The notes: generated from the letters alone by a model not told the origin. DNA of 64,000 bases from UBA4744 sp963707435 (GCA_963707435.1 CAVPPF010000002.1:310001-374000); one strand, 5' to 3'; positions 19,195 through 28,718 are shown, numbered from the stretch's first letter. Made by a program: numbers and translations.

Positions 19195-20684
19195 TTGCCC
19201 TTCACCAACGAAATCAGGAAGCCGAAGAGGGCGAAGATGGCCACGAACTCGAGGCGGCCCGCCCACATCTGGAACACATAGACCAGCTTGAGGACCGCCG
19301 GCATGGATGGGTCCGTGATTCCGACCGAGAGACCGACGTTGGCGCCGGCACTCACGGATTCGAAGAGTGCCGACTGGAGGGGCAGGTGATAGATGAGCCC
19401 GACGCCGGTCCCGAGGAGGTAGAGAGCTACATAGAGCAGCGAGACTCCCATCACCGCCTGGATCAAGTCGGCGTTGAGCTGTTTGCGGCCGTGGTGCCAG
19501 TACCGGGTCGATATCACGGCTCCTTCCGGGAGCAGCACCTGGCGGACCTGGGAGCTCAGCGCCTTGATCGTAAGGCCGATCCTCAGCGATTTCACGCCGC
19601 CCGCCGTCGAGGATCCCATACCTCCGAGAGCCATCGCAATGGCCATGCCGCCGAACGCCAGGCCCCCCCACGAGGCAAGTTCGAGCGACGGGATTGTGGC
19701 GAATCCGGTTCCTGTGTGGGCCGAGAGAACCTGGAAAAATCCCTGGCGGCCCAACCCCGACAGTGAAACGAACGCACCACCGCCGGCCAGACCGGCCAGA
19801 GTCAACACCAGGGTCCCCAAGAATGTGGAAACGATGGTCCGGACTTCCAGGTCGTTGATCACCCGGCGCCTTCCGCGCCACAACGCGAAGTGAAGACCGA
19901 AGCTGATGGCCCCGGCCACCATGAGCACCGCAGTCACGGCTTCAAAGACACCCGAGTGGTAGTAGCCGATGCTGGTGCTCTGCGGAGCAAAACCACCCGT
20001 ATCGAACGCGGCCATGAAGATGGTTACGCCGTGGAAGAGGGCCCGGAACGGTCGGAATCCGAGTACGAAATATCCGACGGCGCCGAGAGCTACTACCCCG
20101 AAGAAAGCATGCACGACGCTGACCAGCCAGATGAAACGGGCGGTGGAGCGCACCGAAGGGAAGATCTGGTCGTCCCTCGCTTCTCCGTAGTAGAGCGTCA
20201 TCGCCCCGCCCCCGGCGAACAGGCTCAGCACCGCAATCACGATGCCCTGGCCCCCCAGGAAGTGAAGGAGGTGTCTCCAGAAGTTGAGGGATGTTGCGAG
20301 GTGGTCGAGGTCTTGAATCAGCGCCAGCCCGGTCGTCGTCAGTCCGCTCATCGCGTCGAAGAACGGATCGATGAACGATCCGTAGTGGCCGGATAGCTGG
20401 AGAGGAATGGCTCCGATCGCCGGGACGATCAACCAGGTCAGCCCGACAATGACCATCCCGTGGCTCCACTCCAGTCGGCCGGAGCGCGATGGGCGCTGCA
20501 GGAGCAAGAAGCCGAGCGTCCCGAAGATCCCGGTCATGAGCAAGAAGGAGGCCGCCGGAGCGAACTCGCCTGCCACCAGCGCCCACGTCAAAGGGATGAG
20601 GCTTGCCGCGGCAACAACAACCAGGATGCGTCCAAGGTTGTAGCCGATCAATCGCAGATCATCGCCGGTGGGGCGGATCAGCAT
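19191..20684 (-). CDS. trkH: TrkH-family potassium uptake pore (second copy)
   Basis: 497 residues, eight or more membrane helices in four M1-P-M2 repeats. The four selectivity-filter loops are visible: SGLTTTGL, FDTGGF, HTGTGFAT and GANVGLSVG. It conducts K+ inward under control of a TrkA ring. Starts 4 bases after a 49-residue ORF and overlaps the next gene by 4 bases. A different paralogue from the trkH at 22223-23719. Confidence 0.92.
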   Translation of the reverse strand: MLIRPTGDDLRLIGYNLGRILVVVAAASLIPLTWALVAGEFAPAASFLLMTGIFGTLGFLLLQRPSRSGRLEWSHGMVIVGLTWLIVPAIGAIPLQLSGHYGSFIDPFFDAMSGLTTTGLALIQDLDHLATSLNFWRHLLHFLGGQGIVIAVLSLFAGGGAMTLYYGEARDDQIFPSVRSTARFIWLVSVVHAFFGVVALGAVGYFVLGFRPFRALFHGVTIFMAAFDTGGFAPQSTSIGYYHSGVFEAVTAVLMVAGAISFGLHFALWRGRRRVINDLEVRTIVSTFLGTLVLTLAGLAGGGAFVSLSGLGRQGFFQVLSAHTGTGFATIPSLELASWGGLAFGGMAIAMALGGMGSSTAGGVKSLRIGLTIKALSSQVRQVLLPEGAVISTRYWHHGRKQLNADLIQAVMGVSLLYVALYLLGTGVGLIYHLPLQSALFESVSAGANVGLSVGITDPSMPAVLKLVYVFQMWAGRLEFVAIFALFGFLISLVKGK

Positions 20685-20688
20685 ACGG

Positions 20689-20838
20689 CTACCCGGCGAT
20701 CCAGAGCATGATGAATGAGATTCCGAACCCGACGGCGGCCAGCGTGACCACCACCGCAGCTTCGATCATGAGCGTGATCATCGCTCCCCGGATATTGGAA
20801 CGTTCGTGATGCCGGGAGGTGGGCCTTGTGGCGGTCAT
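20689..20838 (-). CDS. 49-residue single-helix membrane protein between trkA and trkH
   Basis: ATG at 20838, TAG at 20689-20691. The product has a polar basic N-terminus (MTATRPTSRHHERSNIRG) followed by about 30 hydrophobic residues (ITLMIEAAVVVTLAAVGFG...) and ends WIAG. Its ATG overlaps the TGA of a 9-codon frame (20864-20835) whose own ATG overlaps the trkA stop, so translation could be chained by two ATGA junctions. No ribosome-binding site of its own is visible. It could be a small Trk subunit; alternatively the mini-frame and this ORF were one reading frame split by an indel. Confidence 0.55.
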   Translation of the reverse strand: MTATRPTSRHHERSNIRGAMITLMIEAAVVVTLAAVGFGISFIMLWIAG

Positions 20839-20860
20839 GGGGTGTCGAAGCTCGGGCGAT

Positions 20861-21529
20861 TCATGTTCGCTCCCGTGGCAGCGCCGTCAGCGCCTCCCGC
20901 AGTTCCCCTTCGTGTTCGAGAGCGGTCACGGCCAGAACCCGATCGCCCGGGCGTACCTGGGTCGTCGCATTCGGCACCGAGATAACGTCTCCCCGCAGAT
21001 GGGTCACCAGTATGGATTGGGGTGGCAGGTCGATCTCCGTGACGGTGCGGATGGGGGCATCTTCGGGGACGTCGATTTCCACCAGGCTGAGTTTCCCGGC
21101 GCCGAGCAGACGGAGCCGCTCGATTTCGGAGACCTCCGCTCGCACTTCCTGGGAGATCACGTCGACGATGAGATCGGTGACAGCGACGACGGGGATGCCG
21201 AGAGCCTCAAAGGTGGGACGATTGCGCGGGTCGTTGAGTCGGGCGATGACCCGCTTGGCACCGAGGGTTTTGGCCAGCTGACAAGCCACCAGGTTGGCTT
21301 CGTCTTTCCCGGTGACCCCGAGCACCCAGTCGGAACGAGCTGCATCTGCCCGGTTGAGCACATCGACCTCGGTGCCGTCGCCTGCCAGAACCAGCAAGTC
21401 CGATCGGTCACCGAGACTCTGGGCCCGGCCCGGATCCAACTCGACGAGGGTGATCGTGTGGCCGGCTCCGACGAGGGCAGGTGCGAGATACGATCCCACC
21501 TTTCCGCCGCCGATGATGAGCGTTCTCAT
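20861..21529 (-). CDS. trkA: TrkA-type K+ channel regulatory protein, single RCK
   Basis: 222 residues: RCK_N Rossmann domain (MRTLIIGGGKVGSYLAPAL, a GxGxxG variant with the acidic VELD at the end of beta-2) plus an RCK_C domain after about residue 140. It binds NAD(H)/nucleotides and gates TrkH. Starts in ATGA overlap with the preceding trkA paralogue; with it, this forms a two-polypeptide version of the double-RCK TrkA seen upstream. Confidence 0.88.
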   Translation of the reverse strand: MRTLIIGGGKVGSYLAPALVGAGHTITLVELDPGRAQSLGDRSDLLVLAGDGTEVDVLNRADAARSDWVLGVTGKDEANLVACQLAKTLGAKRVIARLNDPRNRPTFEALGIPVVAVTDLIVDVISQEVRAEVSEIERLRLLGAGKLSLVEIDVPEDAPIRTVTEIDLPPQSILVTHLRGDVISVPNATTQVRPGDRVLAVTALEHEGELREALTALPRERT

Positions 21530-22186
21530 GAAGCATCTCCTGAAGACAAGAACCGGCGGATCTTGTTGATGACGCCCTTGCGGGCGGCAGCCACGACGAG
21601 GTCGCCCGCTTTGAGCAGGAAGTCTCGATCGGGGATGTAGGTTTTTCCGTCTCGTCTCACAGCGGCCACGCGCAGTCGGTCCTCGATCTGGAAGTCCTCG
21701 ATGCGGAGGTTGGCGGCGGCTGCTCCGACTTCCATGTCCACGATCTCCGTCTCGCCGTCCTCAAACGTCACGTGCAACCGGAACTCCTGCTCGACGACCT
21801 GTTCGTAGACCACCTTGGCGATGAGCCGCGACGCCGGGATATAGGAGACATCGAGTTCTCGATAGGCCCGTTCCCGGTTGGGGTCATCCAGCCGGGCGAT
21901 GGTCTTGGGGACCATGAACACTTCTTTGGCGAGTTGTACGGCCATGAGGTTGGCGTTGTCCGAGTCGGTGACTGCCACGAAGGCATCCGCATACTCGATT
22001 CCGGCCTCCTTCAATACCCCGACGTCGTAGGCGAGTCCAAGATGGACCGATCCGTTGAAGGTGGTACCGAGTTGCTTCGAGGGCGGTCCTGGAATGATCC
22101 ACGACCGACACATCATGGCCGTGGTCGGCGAGCTCATGGGCGAGATCCCCTCCGACGCGGCCCGATCCGGCGATGACAATGCGCAT
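21526..22186 (-). CDS. trkA: TrkA-type K+ channel regulatory protein, single RCK, one-base frameshift
   Basis: The N-terminus MRIVIAGSGRVGGDLAHEL (from ATG 22186) and the rest (QLGTTFNGSVHLGLAYDVG ... RRFLSSGDAS) lie in different frames. Dropping one base at about 22075 joins VVDHSRTALE directly to QLGTTFNG, giving a normal 219-residue RCK_N/RCK_C protein. The span, 661 bases, is one more than a multiple of three, as expected. Part of the Trk cluster; overlaps the next trkA by 4 bases. Confidence 0.82.
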
Positions 22187-22222
22187 GCTCAGGATGATAG
22201 GGATGTCGCGGCCGGGGAACCT

Positions 22223-23719
22223 TCACCGTTTCCACAGGTTGCGGGTGAAGAGGAGCACCACCGGGAAGATCTCCAGCCGTCCGGCGATCATGAGGAAGGC
22301 AAGCAGCCACTTTCCGGCATCCGGCACGGGCAGGTAGTTGCTGGTGGGACCGACCGCGCCGAGCCCCGGGCCGATGTTGCCGAGCGAGGATGCAACCGCC
22401 GAAGCCGACGTCACCAGGTCGAGTTCCGATGACATGAGGCCGAGGATCACCGTGCCGGACATGAACAGGAACATGTAGAAGAGGAAGAAGGTCTGGATAC
22501 TCTCCATGACGGAATCCGAGACGGGATCCTTGCCGAACCGGGTGACGAAAACGCCACGAGGATGAACGATGCGGTGGAGGTCGGCCGAAGCGGCTTTCGT
22601 CAGGACGGCGATTCGGAAGGTCTTGACCCCGCCGGCCGTTGACCCGGCCATCCCGCCCAGGAACATGAGACCCACGAGCAGGATCTGCACACCCGGCACC
22701 CACGACCCGAAGTCTGCCGTCGCAAAACCGGTGGTCGTCATCAGGGAGGTGGTGGTGAAGAGTGCATCTCGCAGGTAGGGCTCAAACGGTCCGCTCCCGA
22801 TAATGGCGATCGTCGTGACGGCCGTTGCTCCGAGGATCAAGGCAGCGTAGAGCCGGAACTCGACGTTGCGGGTGTATTGGATCGGCGCACGGAGGGCTCG
22901 GAAATGGAGAGCGAACGACGCGCCGGCCAGGAACATGAACACGATGATCACCCATTGGGTGTAGGCGCTGAATCCGGTAATCGACGTAGCTTCGGTCCCG
23001 AAGCCTCCCGTCGACATCGTCGTCAGCGCATGGGCGACCGCCTGGAAGAGGCTCATGTCTCCAACGGCCAGCAGCAGGACCTGGAGTGCGGTGAACCCAA
23101 CGTAGACGTACCACAGGCGTTTGGCCGTTTCCCGGAAGCGGGGGGTCAGGCGATCGGGTTGATGGCCGGGCGACTCGGCCTTGGCGAGTTGTACTCCACC
23201 GACTCCGAGCAACGGCAGGATGGCGATGGACAGCACGATGATGCCCATCCCTCCGATCCATTGCGTCTCGGCGCGCCAGATCAGGATGCCGTGCGAGAGC
23301 AGTGCAGGGTCGGGGACGACCGACGCGCCGGTGGTGGTGAACCCGGCGGCCGTCTCGAAGAAGGCTCCGGTCAGGCTCTCGATCGAGCCGGTCAGGAGAT
23401 ATGGAAGGATCCCAAACGCTGCCATGGCAAACCAGGCCAAGCCAACAGCGGCGAAACCCTCTTTGGAAGTGATCCGTCCCGGCCGGCCCACAACCCGCCA
23501 GCCGAGGACACCGGCGGTGATGGTGATGGCAGCCGCGATCAGTATCTGAACCGCTTCGTCCCCCTCCCCGTAGAAAGCGGCAACCACTGCAGGCGGCACC
23601 ATGGCTGCGCCTGCGCCGGTGACCACGGCCCCGACGATGTACGACAGGCGATGCAGGATCGGGAACCGTTCCGGTCGGACGGTGCGGATAACTCCTCGCC
23701 TTCGCCGCATCACCCGCAT
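22223..23719 (-). CDS. trkH: TrkH-family potassium uptake pore (first copy)
   Basis: 498 residues, TrkH/KtrB fold. Filter loops: AAGFTTTGAS, TMSTGGFGTE, LMTTTGFATA and SSLGNIGPGLG, with the helix-break GGMAGSTAGG before the last repeat. It starts one base after the stop of the double-RCK trkA, indicating cotranscription. The basic N-terminus MRVMRRRRG precedes the first helix. Confidence 0.93.
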   Translation of the reverse strand: MRVMRRRRGVIRTVRPERFPILHRLSYIVGAVVTGAGAAMVPPAVVAAFYGEGDEAVQILIAAAITITAGVLGWRVVGRPGRITSKEGFAAVGLAWFAMAAFGILPYLLTGSIESLTGAFFETAAGFTTTGASVVPDPALLSHGILIWRAETQWIGGMGIIVLSIAILPLLGVGGVQLAKAESPGHQPDRLTPRFRETAKRLWYVYVGFTALQVLLLAVGDMSLFQAVAHALTTMSTGGFGTEATSITGFSAYTQWVIIVFMFLAGASFALHFRALRAPIQYTRNVEFRLYAALILGATAVTTIAIIGSGPFEPYLRDALFTTTSLMTTTGFATADFGSWVPGVQILLVGLMFLGGMAGSTAGGVKTFRIAVLTKAASADLHRIVHPRGVFVTRFGKDPVSDSVMESIQTFFLFYMFLFMSGTVILGLMSSELDLVTSASAVASSLGNIGPGLGAVGPTSNYLPVPDAGKWLLAFLMIAGRLEIFPVVLLFTRNLWKR

Positions 23720-23720
23720 G

Positions 23721-25046
23721 TCAGGTGAACAGCCTCTCGACTTCGGGGATGGCTTCCGGGAGCGCGAAGAAGATCAGATGGTCCCGTGGCTCGATGACCG
23801 TGTCGCCGGTCGGCACCAGCGCGCGATTCTCACGCAGCAGGCCGCCGATGACGGCATCATCGGGCAGGTCGAGATCTCGAACCGCCTTTCCAATCAGACC
23901 GGCGTGGGGTTCTGCTTCGATTTCGATGGCTTCAGCGGTTGTCTCCTTGAATGTAGCCACCGAGTGGATGAGTCCTCGCCGGACGAAACGGAGGATGGCA
24001 TTGGCGGCGGCCAACCGACTCGACACGGCGGCGTCGATTCCCCGGCCGGACAGCAGTGCAACGTAGTCGATGCGTGAGAAGCGGGCCACGGTGGTCGCCA
24101 TACCCTGGGCTTTGGCAACCAGACATGCGACGATGTTCACCTCGTCCCAGCCGGTCAACGCCAGCAGCATGTCGCGCTCGCTCGGGTCGAAGTCGGCAAA
24201 GGTCTCCGGGTTCGTGGGATCTCCACAGACGAACAGGGGACGGGCGTATCGTTCGGCGAGGAGCCGGCACCGATCATGATCCTCATCGACGACGATGACG
24301 TCGAACCCTTCGTTCACGATGTGCTCGATCGTGCGGACGGCCAGGCGGGTCGTTCCGACGATGAATACCCGGCGAATCGGGTGGCGCGCCAGCCCGATGA
24401 GGGAACCAACACGGTGGGCGTTCTCGGCGGTGACCATGATCAGGATATGGTCGCCTTCCTCGATCACCGAGCCTCCGTGGGCAACGGTGGTCACCCCGTC
24501 CCGTACCACCGCCGTGAGCGCCCAATCCCAATCGGTCAGCCCCCGCGACTGGGCCAGCGAACGCCCGGCCAGCATCGATGAGCTTTGCACGGTGCCACCG
24601 ATCAGCGACAGCTTGCCGTTGGCAAACTCCACCAGATCGGAAACGCCGGCCTGCCGAACGAGACCTACCAGCTCACGGGCTCCCGCCTCGCCGGTATCGA
24701 TGACAACGTCGACGCCAAGTGTTTCGAGCCCTTCATGGAGGCTCGGGTCTTCGACGCGTGCCACCGTACGCTTGACTCCCAGCCCTTTCGCAGTGTGGCA
24801 CGCCAGGATGTTGGCTCCGTCGTTGTTGGAAACGGCAATCAGCAGATCGGACTTATCAACCTGGGCTTCCAGGAGCACCCTCCGGCTCGAGCCATTCCCG
24901 GTGATAACGAGCGCATCGTGTTGCTCCTGTACTTCCGCGGCCTTCTGCCGGTCGGCCTCGATGATGACGACGTCTTGACCTTCACCGGAGAGACGATCGG
25001 CGAGCGAAGAGCCCACCGCTCCGGCCCCGACGATCACGATTCTCAT
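23721..25046 (-). CDS. trkA: Trk system potassium uptake protein TrkA, double RCK
   Basis: 441 residues with two RCK_N/RCK_C halves. The first half has an intact nucleotide loop (VIVGAGAVGSSLADRL). The second begins near residue 224 with FIVGTTRLAVRTIEHI, where the GxGxxG glycines are partly replaced, so it may not bind NAD. First gene of the seven-gene Trk cluster; AAGGAA precedes the ATG. Confidence 0.93.
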   Translation of the reverse strand: MRIVIVGAGAVGSSLADRLSGEGQDVVIIEADRQKAAEVQEQHDALVITGNGSSRRVLLEAQVDKSDLLIAVSNNDGANILACHTAKGLGVKRTVARVEDPSLHEGLETLGVDVVIDTGEAGARELVGLVRQAGVSDLVEFANGKLSLIGGTVQSSSMLAGRSLAQSRGLTDWDWALTAVVRDGVTTVAHGGSVIEEGDHILIMVTAENAHRVGSLIGLARHPIRRVFIVGTTRLAVRTIEHIVNEGFDVIVVDEDHDRCRLLAERYARPLFVCGDPTNPETFADFDPSERDMLLALTGWDEVNIVACLVAKAQGMATTVARFSRIDYVALLSGRGIDAAVSSRLAAANAILRFVRRGLIHSVATFKETTAEAIEIEAEPHAGLIGKAVRDLDLPDDAVIGGLLRENRALVPTGDTVIEPRDHLIFFALPEAIPEVERLFT

Positions 25047-25071
25047 GGGTTTCCTTGGAGCGTGATAGATC

Positions 25072-25099
25072 AGCGTAGCTTTTACGCAGGCCAGGCCAA
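25072..25099 (-). promoter_or_regulatory. Candidate promoter of the Trk cluster
   Basis: On the minus strand TTGGCC (25094-25099), a 16-base spacer and TACGCT (25072-25077), about 26 bases before the trkA ATG. It is divergent from the proA promoter in the same 86-base gap. Confidence 0.4.
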
Positions 25100-25120
25100 G
25101 CCCGTTGTGCCCTGCGTCGT

Positions 25121-25126
25121 TACACT
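25121..25126 (+). promoter_or_regulatory. -10 box of proA, leaderless type
   Basis: TACACT ends 6 bases before the proA ATG at 25133, so transcription would begin at or next to the start codon. There is no ribosome-binding site (CTCCCCGC), which fits a leaderless message. No good -35 is visible. Confidence 0.4.
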
Positions 25127-25132
25127 CCCCGC

Positions 25133-26374
25133 ATGATCAACGAACTTGGCAGGCAAGCTCGGGAGGCCGGGCGGGTCCTGGCCGGATTGACGGGCGCAGC
25201 CAAACGAGAGCTCCTGCTGGTGATGGCCGAGGAGGTCGAGCAGCACGTTTCACCGATCCTGGAGGCCAACGCCCAGGATATGGCGCAAGCGGATGCCGAG
25301 GGGGTGTCGGGGGCTTTGCTGGACCGGCTGCTGCTCACCGAGGCGCGGGTCCTGGCTATGGCCGAAGGGTTGCGCTCGGTTGCCAATCTTCCCGATCCGG
25401 TCGGCATGGTGACCGGAGGGTGGACGCTGAAGAACGGCATCCGCCTCCAGCGGGTGCGAGTACCCCTCGGCGTCATCGCCGTCATTTATGAGGCTCGCCC
25501 CAATGTCACCGCCGACTCGGCCGGCTTGTGTGTCAAGTCGGGCAACGCGGCGCTACTGCGGGGATCGTCATACGCGCTCCGATCGAATACGGCGATTGGG
25601 GACGCTCTCCGGAATGCCCTGGTCTCGAGCGGCTTGCCGCCCGCCGCGATTCAGATCATGACGGACACATCGCGTGAGGGTGCCAAGCAGCTCATGCAGG
25701 CGAAGGAGTGGGTGGATCTGCTCGTTCCTCGCGGTGGACCGGGCCTCATCGCAGCCATTGAGACCGAGGCGACCGTGCCGTACGTCATCGACGGCGCCGG
25801 GAACTGCCATGTCTACATCGATGCCGCGGCAGATCTGGATATCGCCGGACCGATCGTCCTCAATTCCAAAGTCCAGCGTCCGGGAGTCTGCAATGCCGCC
25901 GAGTCGCTGGTGATCCATGAAGCGGTAGCCGCAGAGTTCCTGCCGGATATCGCCGCCCGGCTCAGCACCGCGGGCGTTGAGCTGCGCGGCGATGAACGCG
26001 CGTGTGCTCTCGCCGCCGGGTTGATTCCCGCCTCGGAAGAGGATTGGGGAACCGAGTATCTCGACCTGATCATGTCGGTTCGGATCGTTGCGGATCTCGA
26101 CGCTGCGATCGACCACATCCGATCCTATGGGACCGGGCACACCGAGGCGATTGTGACCAGCGACATGGCTGCGGCGAACCGGTTCACCCGGGAAATCGAC
26201 GCCGCCGCCGTCATCGTGAACGCGTCCACCCGGTTCACCGACGGTGAGCAGTTCGGTTTTGGCGGAGAGATCGGGATCTCGACCCAGAAGCTCCATGTCC
26301 GCGGGCCGATGGGTCTCGAAGCGTTGACGTCGGAGCGCTACGTGCTGGTCGGTGATGGTCAGGTCCGCGCATGA
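25133..26374 (+). CDS. proA: Gamma-glutamyl phosphate reductase
   Basis: 413 residues, aldehyde-dehydrogenase fold. NADPH-binding region around RVRVPLGVIAVIYEARPNVT, catalytic Cys in SKVQRPGVCNAAE, and the C-terminal EQFGFGGEIGISTQK. It reduces glutamyl-5-phosphate to the semialdehyde, the second step of proline synthesis after ProB. Its stop overlaps the start of the MoxR gene (ATGA). Confidence 0.96.
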   Translation: MINELGRQAREAGRVLAGLTGAAKRELLLVMAEEVEQHVSPILEANAQDMAQADAEGVSGALLDRLLLTEARVLAMAEGLRSVANLPDPVGMVTGGWTLKNGIRLQRVRVPLGVIAVIYEARPNVTADSAGLCVKSGNAALLRGSSYALRSNTAIGDALRNALVSSGLPPAAIQIMTDTSREGAKQLMQAKEWVDLLVPRGGPGLIAAIETEATVPYVIDGAGNCHVYIDAAADLDIAGPIVLNSKVQRPGVCNAAESLVIHEAVAAEFLPDIAARLSTAGVELRGDERACALAAGLIPASEEDWGTEYLDLIMSVRIVADLDAAIDHIRSYGTGHTEAIVTSDMAAANRFTREIDAAAVIVNASTRFTDGEQFGFGGEIGISTQKLHVRGPMGLEALTSERYVLVGDGQVRA

Positions 26375-27252
26375 CCGTGGCCTTGCCGGACCCGGCTGCC
26401 GTTCGAGAGGGGCTACGCCGCTTCAACTACCTGGCCGACGACCGGATTGCCCAGGTCGTGTTCCTGGCCGATCGGCTCGGAAAGCCGATTCTGGTTGAGG
26501 GTCCGGCGGGGGTCGGGAAGACCGAACTCGCCAAGGCTCTGGCGGCCGTTGCGGGCCGCAGGCTCATCCGCCTCCAATGCTACGAAGGCCTCGATGAGTC
26601 GAAGGCCCTCTACGAGTGGAACTACAAAAAGCAACTGCTGCGGATCCAGGCGGACACGGGCGCCGCGTGGAGCGAACTGGAAGAAGACATCTTCTCCGAG
26701 GAGTTCCTGCTTCCCCGGCCGCTGCTGGAAGCGATACGGTCGTCGGATCCAGTGGTGCTGCTCATCGATGAGGTGGATCGGGTGGAAGTCGAGACCGAGG
26801 CGCTCATGCTGGAGGTGCTCTCCGATTTCCAGGTGTCGATTCCTGAGTTGGGGACGGTTGTCGCTACGACCCGGCCTCTGGTCGTCCTGACATCGAACAA
26901 CACTCGCGAGCTGTCCGAGGCCCTGAAGCGACGCTGCCTCTTTCTCCATATCGGGTACCCGTCTGTTGAGCGGGAGAAGGAAATCCTGCTGGCACGGGTT
27001 GAGGGATTGAGCGATCACCTTGCGGATCAGATCGCCCGGCTGGTCCGGAGTGTCCGCAACTTCCAGCTCAAGAAGCCCCCCTCGGTGAGCGAATCCATCG
27101 ACTGGGCGCGCACCCTGCTGGCGCTCGGCGTCGAAGAAATCGAACCATCCACGGCCCGGGACACCCTGCACGTCCTCTTGAAATACCAGAACGACATCGA
27201 CAAGGTGTCCCGCGACCTCACGGCGGCACGTCCGGACACCGCCGGCGCCTGA
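26371..27252 (+). CDS. MoxR/CoxD-type AAA+ ATPase
   Basis: 293 residues. Walker A EGPAGVGKTELAK, Walker B VVLLIDEVDRVE, sensor 1 LVVLTSNNTRELSEAL, arginine finger region KRRCLF. The stretch GLDESKALYEWNYKKQLL is characteristic of the CoxD-like branch. Such ATPases act as chaperones that mature a metallo- or multi-subunit target together with a VWA partner, which is the next gene (TGATG overlap). The target is not evident; no CO-dehydrogenase genes are nearby. Confidence 0.9.
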   Translation: MTVALPDPAAVREGLRRFNYLADDRIAQVVFLADRLGKPILVEGPAGVGKTELAKALAAVAGRRLIRLQCYEGLDESKALYEWNYKKQLLRIQADTGAAWSELEEDIFSEEFLLPRPLLEAIRSSDPVVLLIDEVDRVEVETEALMLEVLSDFQVSIPELGTVVATTRPLVVLTSNNTRELSEALKRRCLFLHIGYPSVEREKEILLARVEGLSDHLADQIARLVRSVRNFQLKKPPSVSESIDWARTLLALGVEEIEPSTARDTLHVLLKYQNDIDKVSRDLTAARPDTAGA

Positions 27253-28718
27253 TGCTCGGCCTGCTCACCGGTTTCATCGAGGAACTGCGTGCGGCAGGAA
27301 TCCCGGTGTCCATGGTCGAGGCAATCGACGCGGCAGAAGCGCTTCGATTCACGGACCTGGAGGACCGCCGGGCGTTCAAAGCAACACTCGGCTCGACCCT
27401 GGTCAAGAACGCCCGTCACTATGAGGCATTCGAAACGGCCTTCGAGGTCTATTTTGCGCTGGTGCGGCCGAAGCCCGGCGATGATGCTGATGCGGAATCA
27501 GAACAGACCCGGCAAGCTCAACCCGAACCGTCCGATGGTGGCAGTGGCGGAGGTGGAGACGCCGACCTCGATGCACTGATCGAAGCTCTCCGGCGGGCCC
27601 TGTCCGAAGGGGATCAGGGCCTCCTGCGGGCGGTGGCGCGGCGATCGGTGGTGCACCTGGCGGGGATGGAGAAAGGCCGGCCGGTCGGCGGCACGTACTA
27701 CCTGTACCGCACGTTGCGTCGGCTCGACGTCGATCGCATTCTGGAAGAGTTGCTGGAGGCTGCCGGTGCTTCGCCGGACATGACGGCACTCGAGGAGCGG
27801 CTCCTTCGCGAGGAATTCGAAGAACGCATCGAGGATTTCCGCGAAGAAGTGAGGGCCGAGATACGGCGCCGGCTCGTCGCCGATCGGGGACGGGAGGCTG
27901 TGGCGAAAACACTTCGTCGACCGCTCCTGGAGGACACCGATCTCATGCACGCTTCTCGCGAGGAACTGGCGCAGCTCGGTCAGGTGATTCACCCCCTGAC
28001 GCGCAAGCTGGCGTCCAGGTTGGCGCAACGCAGGCGCCGGGGCAGACGCGGCCGGCTCGATTTTCGGCGCACCGTGCGGCGCTCTCTTTCAACCGGTGGC
28101 GTCCCCATGGAGCCGCAGTTCCGTACTCCCCGGCCGACCAAGCCGGAAGTCTTTCTGCTCTGCGATGTGAGCGGGTCCATGGCCACCTTTGCTCGCTTCG
28201 CCCTCCAGTTCGTGTATGCCATGTCGAGCCAGTTCTCCAAGTTGCGATCGTTCGCGTTCGTCGACGGGATCGACGAGGTTACGGCGTTCTTCGAAGCGGG
28301 TTCTGCCTTCGAAGTGGCGCTCGAGCGAGTCGGCAGTGAAGCGGAAGTGGTCTGGCTGGACGGACACTCGGACTACGGCCATGTACTCGCGCAGTTCTGG
28401 GAACGGTACGGCGCCGAACTCACGCCTCGCTCCACGGTCATCCTCACCGGGGATGCCCGGAACAATTACCGCGATGCGCGCGGCGACATCATGGCGGCCA
28501 TCGCCGGGATCGTCAGGGCGGTCTACTGGCTCAACCCGGAACCGCAGGCGTACTGGGATACCGGTGATTCGGTCATGTCGGCGTATGCCGGACACTGCGA
28601 CGGCGTGTTCGAGGTACGCAATCTGCGGCAACTCGAGTCATTTGTGGAAGGCCTCGCCTTGCCGCGCGGCCGGATCGGCGGGTTGCGGACCGAATGGAAA
28701 CCCGCCGAATTCAGATAA
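27252..28718 (+). CDS. VWA-domain CoxE-like protein
   Basis: 488 residues. The N-terminal half is charged and helical (an acidic insert rich in Gly/Gln/Glu near residues 75-100). The C-terminal half is a von Willebrand A domain with an intact MIDAS motif, LLCDVSGSMATF, plus later Thr and Asp positions (TGDARNNY). It pairs with the upstream MoxR ATPase, to which it is translationally coupled. Probably cytoplasmic; there is no signal peptide. Confidence 0.88.
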   Translation: MLGLLTGFIEELRAAGIPVSMVEAIDAAEALRFTDLEDRRAFKATLGSTLVKNARHYEAFETAFEVYFALVRPKPGDDADAESEQTRQAQPEPSDGGSGGGGDADLDALIEALRRALSEGDQGLLRAVARRSVVHLAGMEKGRPVGGTYYLYRTLRRLDVDRILEELLEAAGASPDMTALEERLLREEFEERIEDFREEVRAEIRRRLVADRGREAVAKTLRRPLLEDTDLMHASREELAQLGQVIHPLTRKLASRLAQRRRRGRRGRLDFRRTVRRSLSTGGVPMEPQFRTPRPTKPEVFLLCDVSGSMATFARFALQFVYAMSSQFSKLRSFAFVDGIDEVTAFFEAGSAFEVALERVGSEAEVVWLDGHSDYGHVLAQFWERYGAELTPRSTVILTGDARNNYRDARGDIMAAIAGIVRAVYWLNPEPQAYWDTGDSVMSAYAGHCDGVFEVRNLRQLESFVEGLALPRGRIGGLRTEWKPAEFR

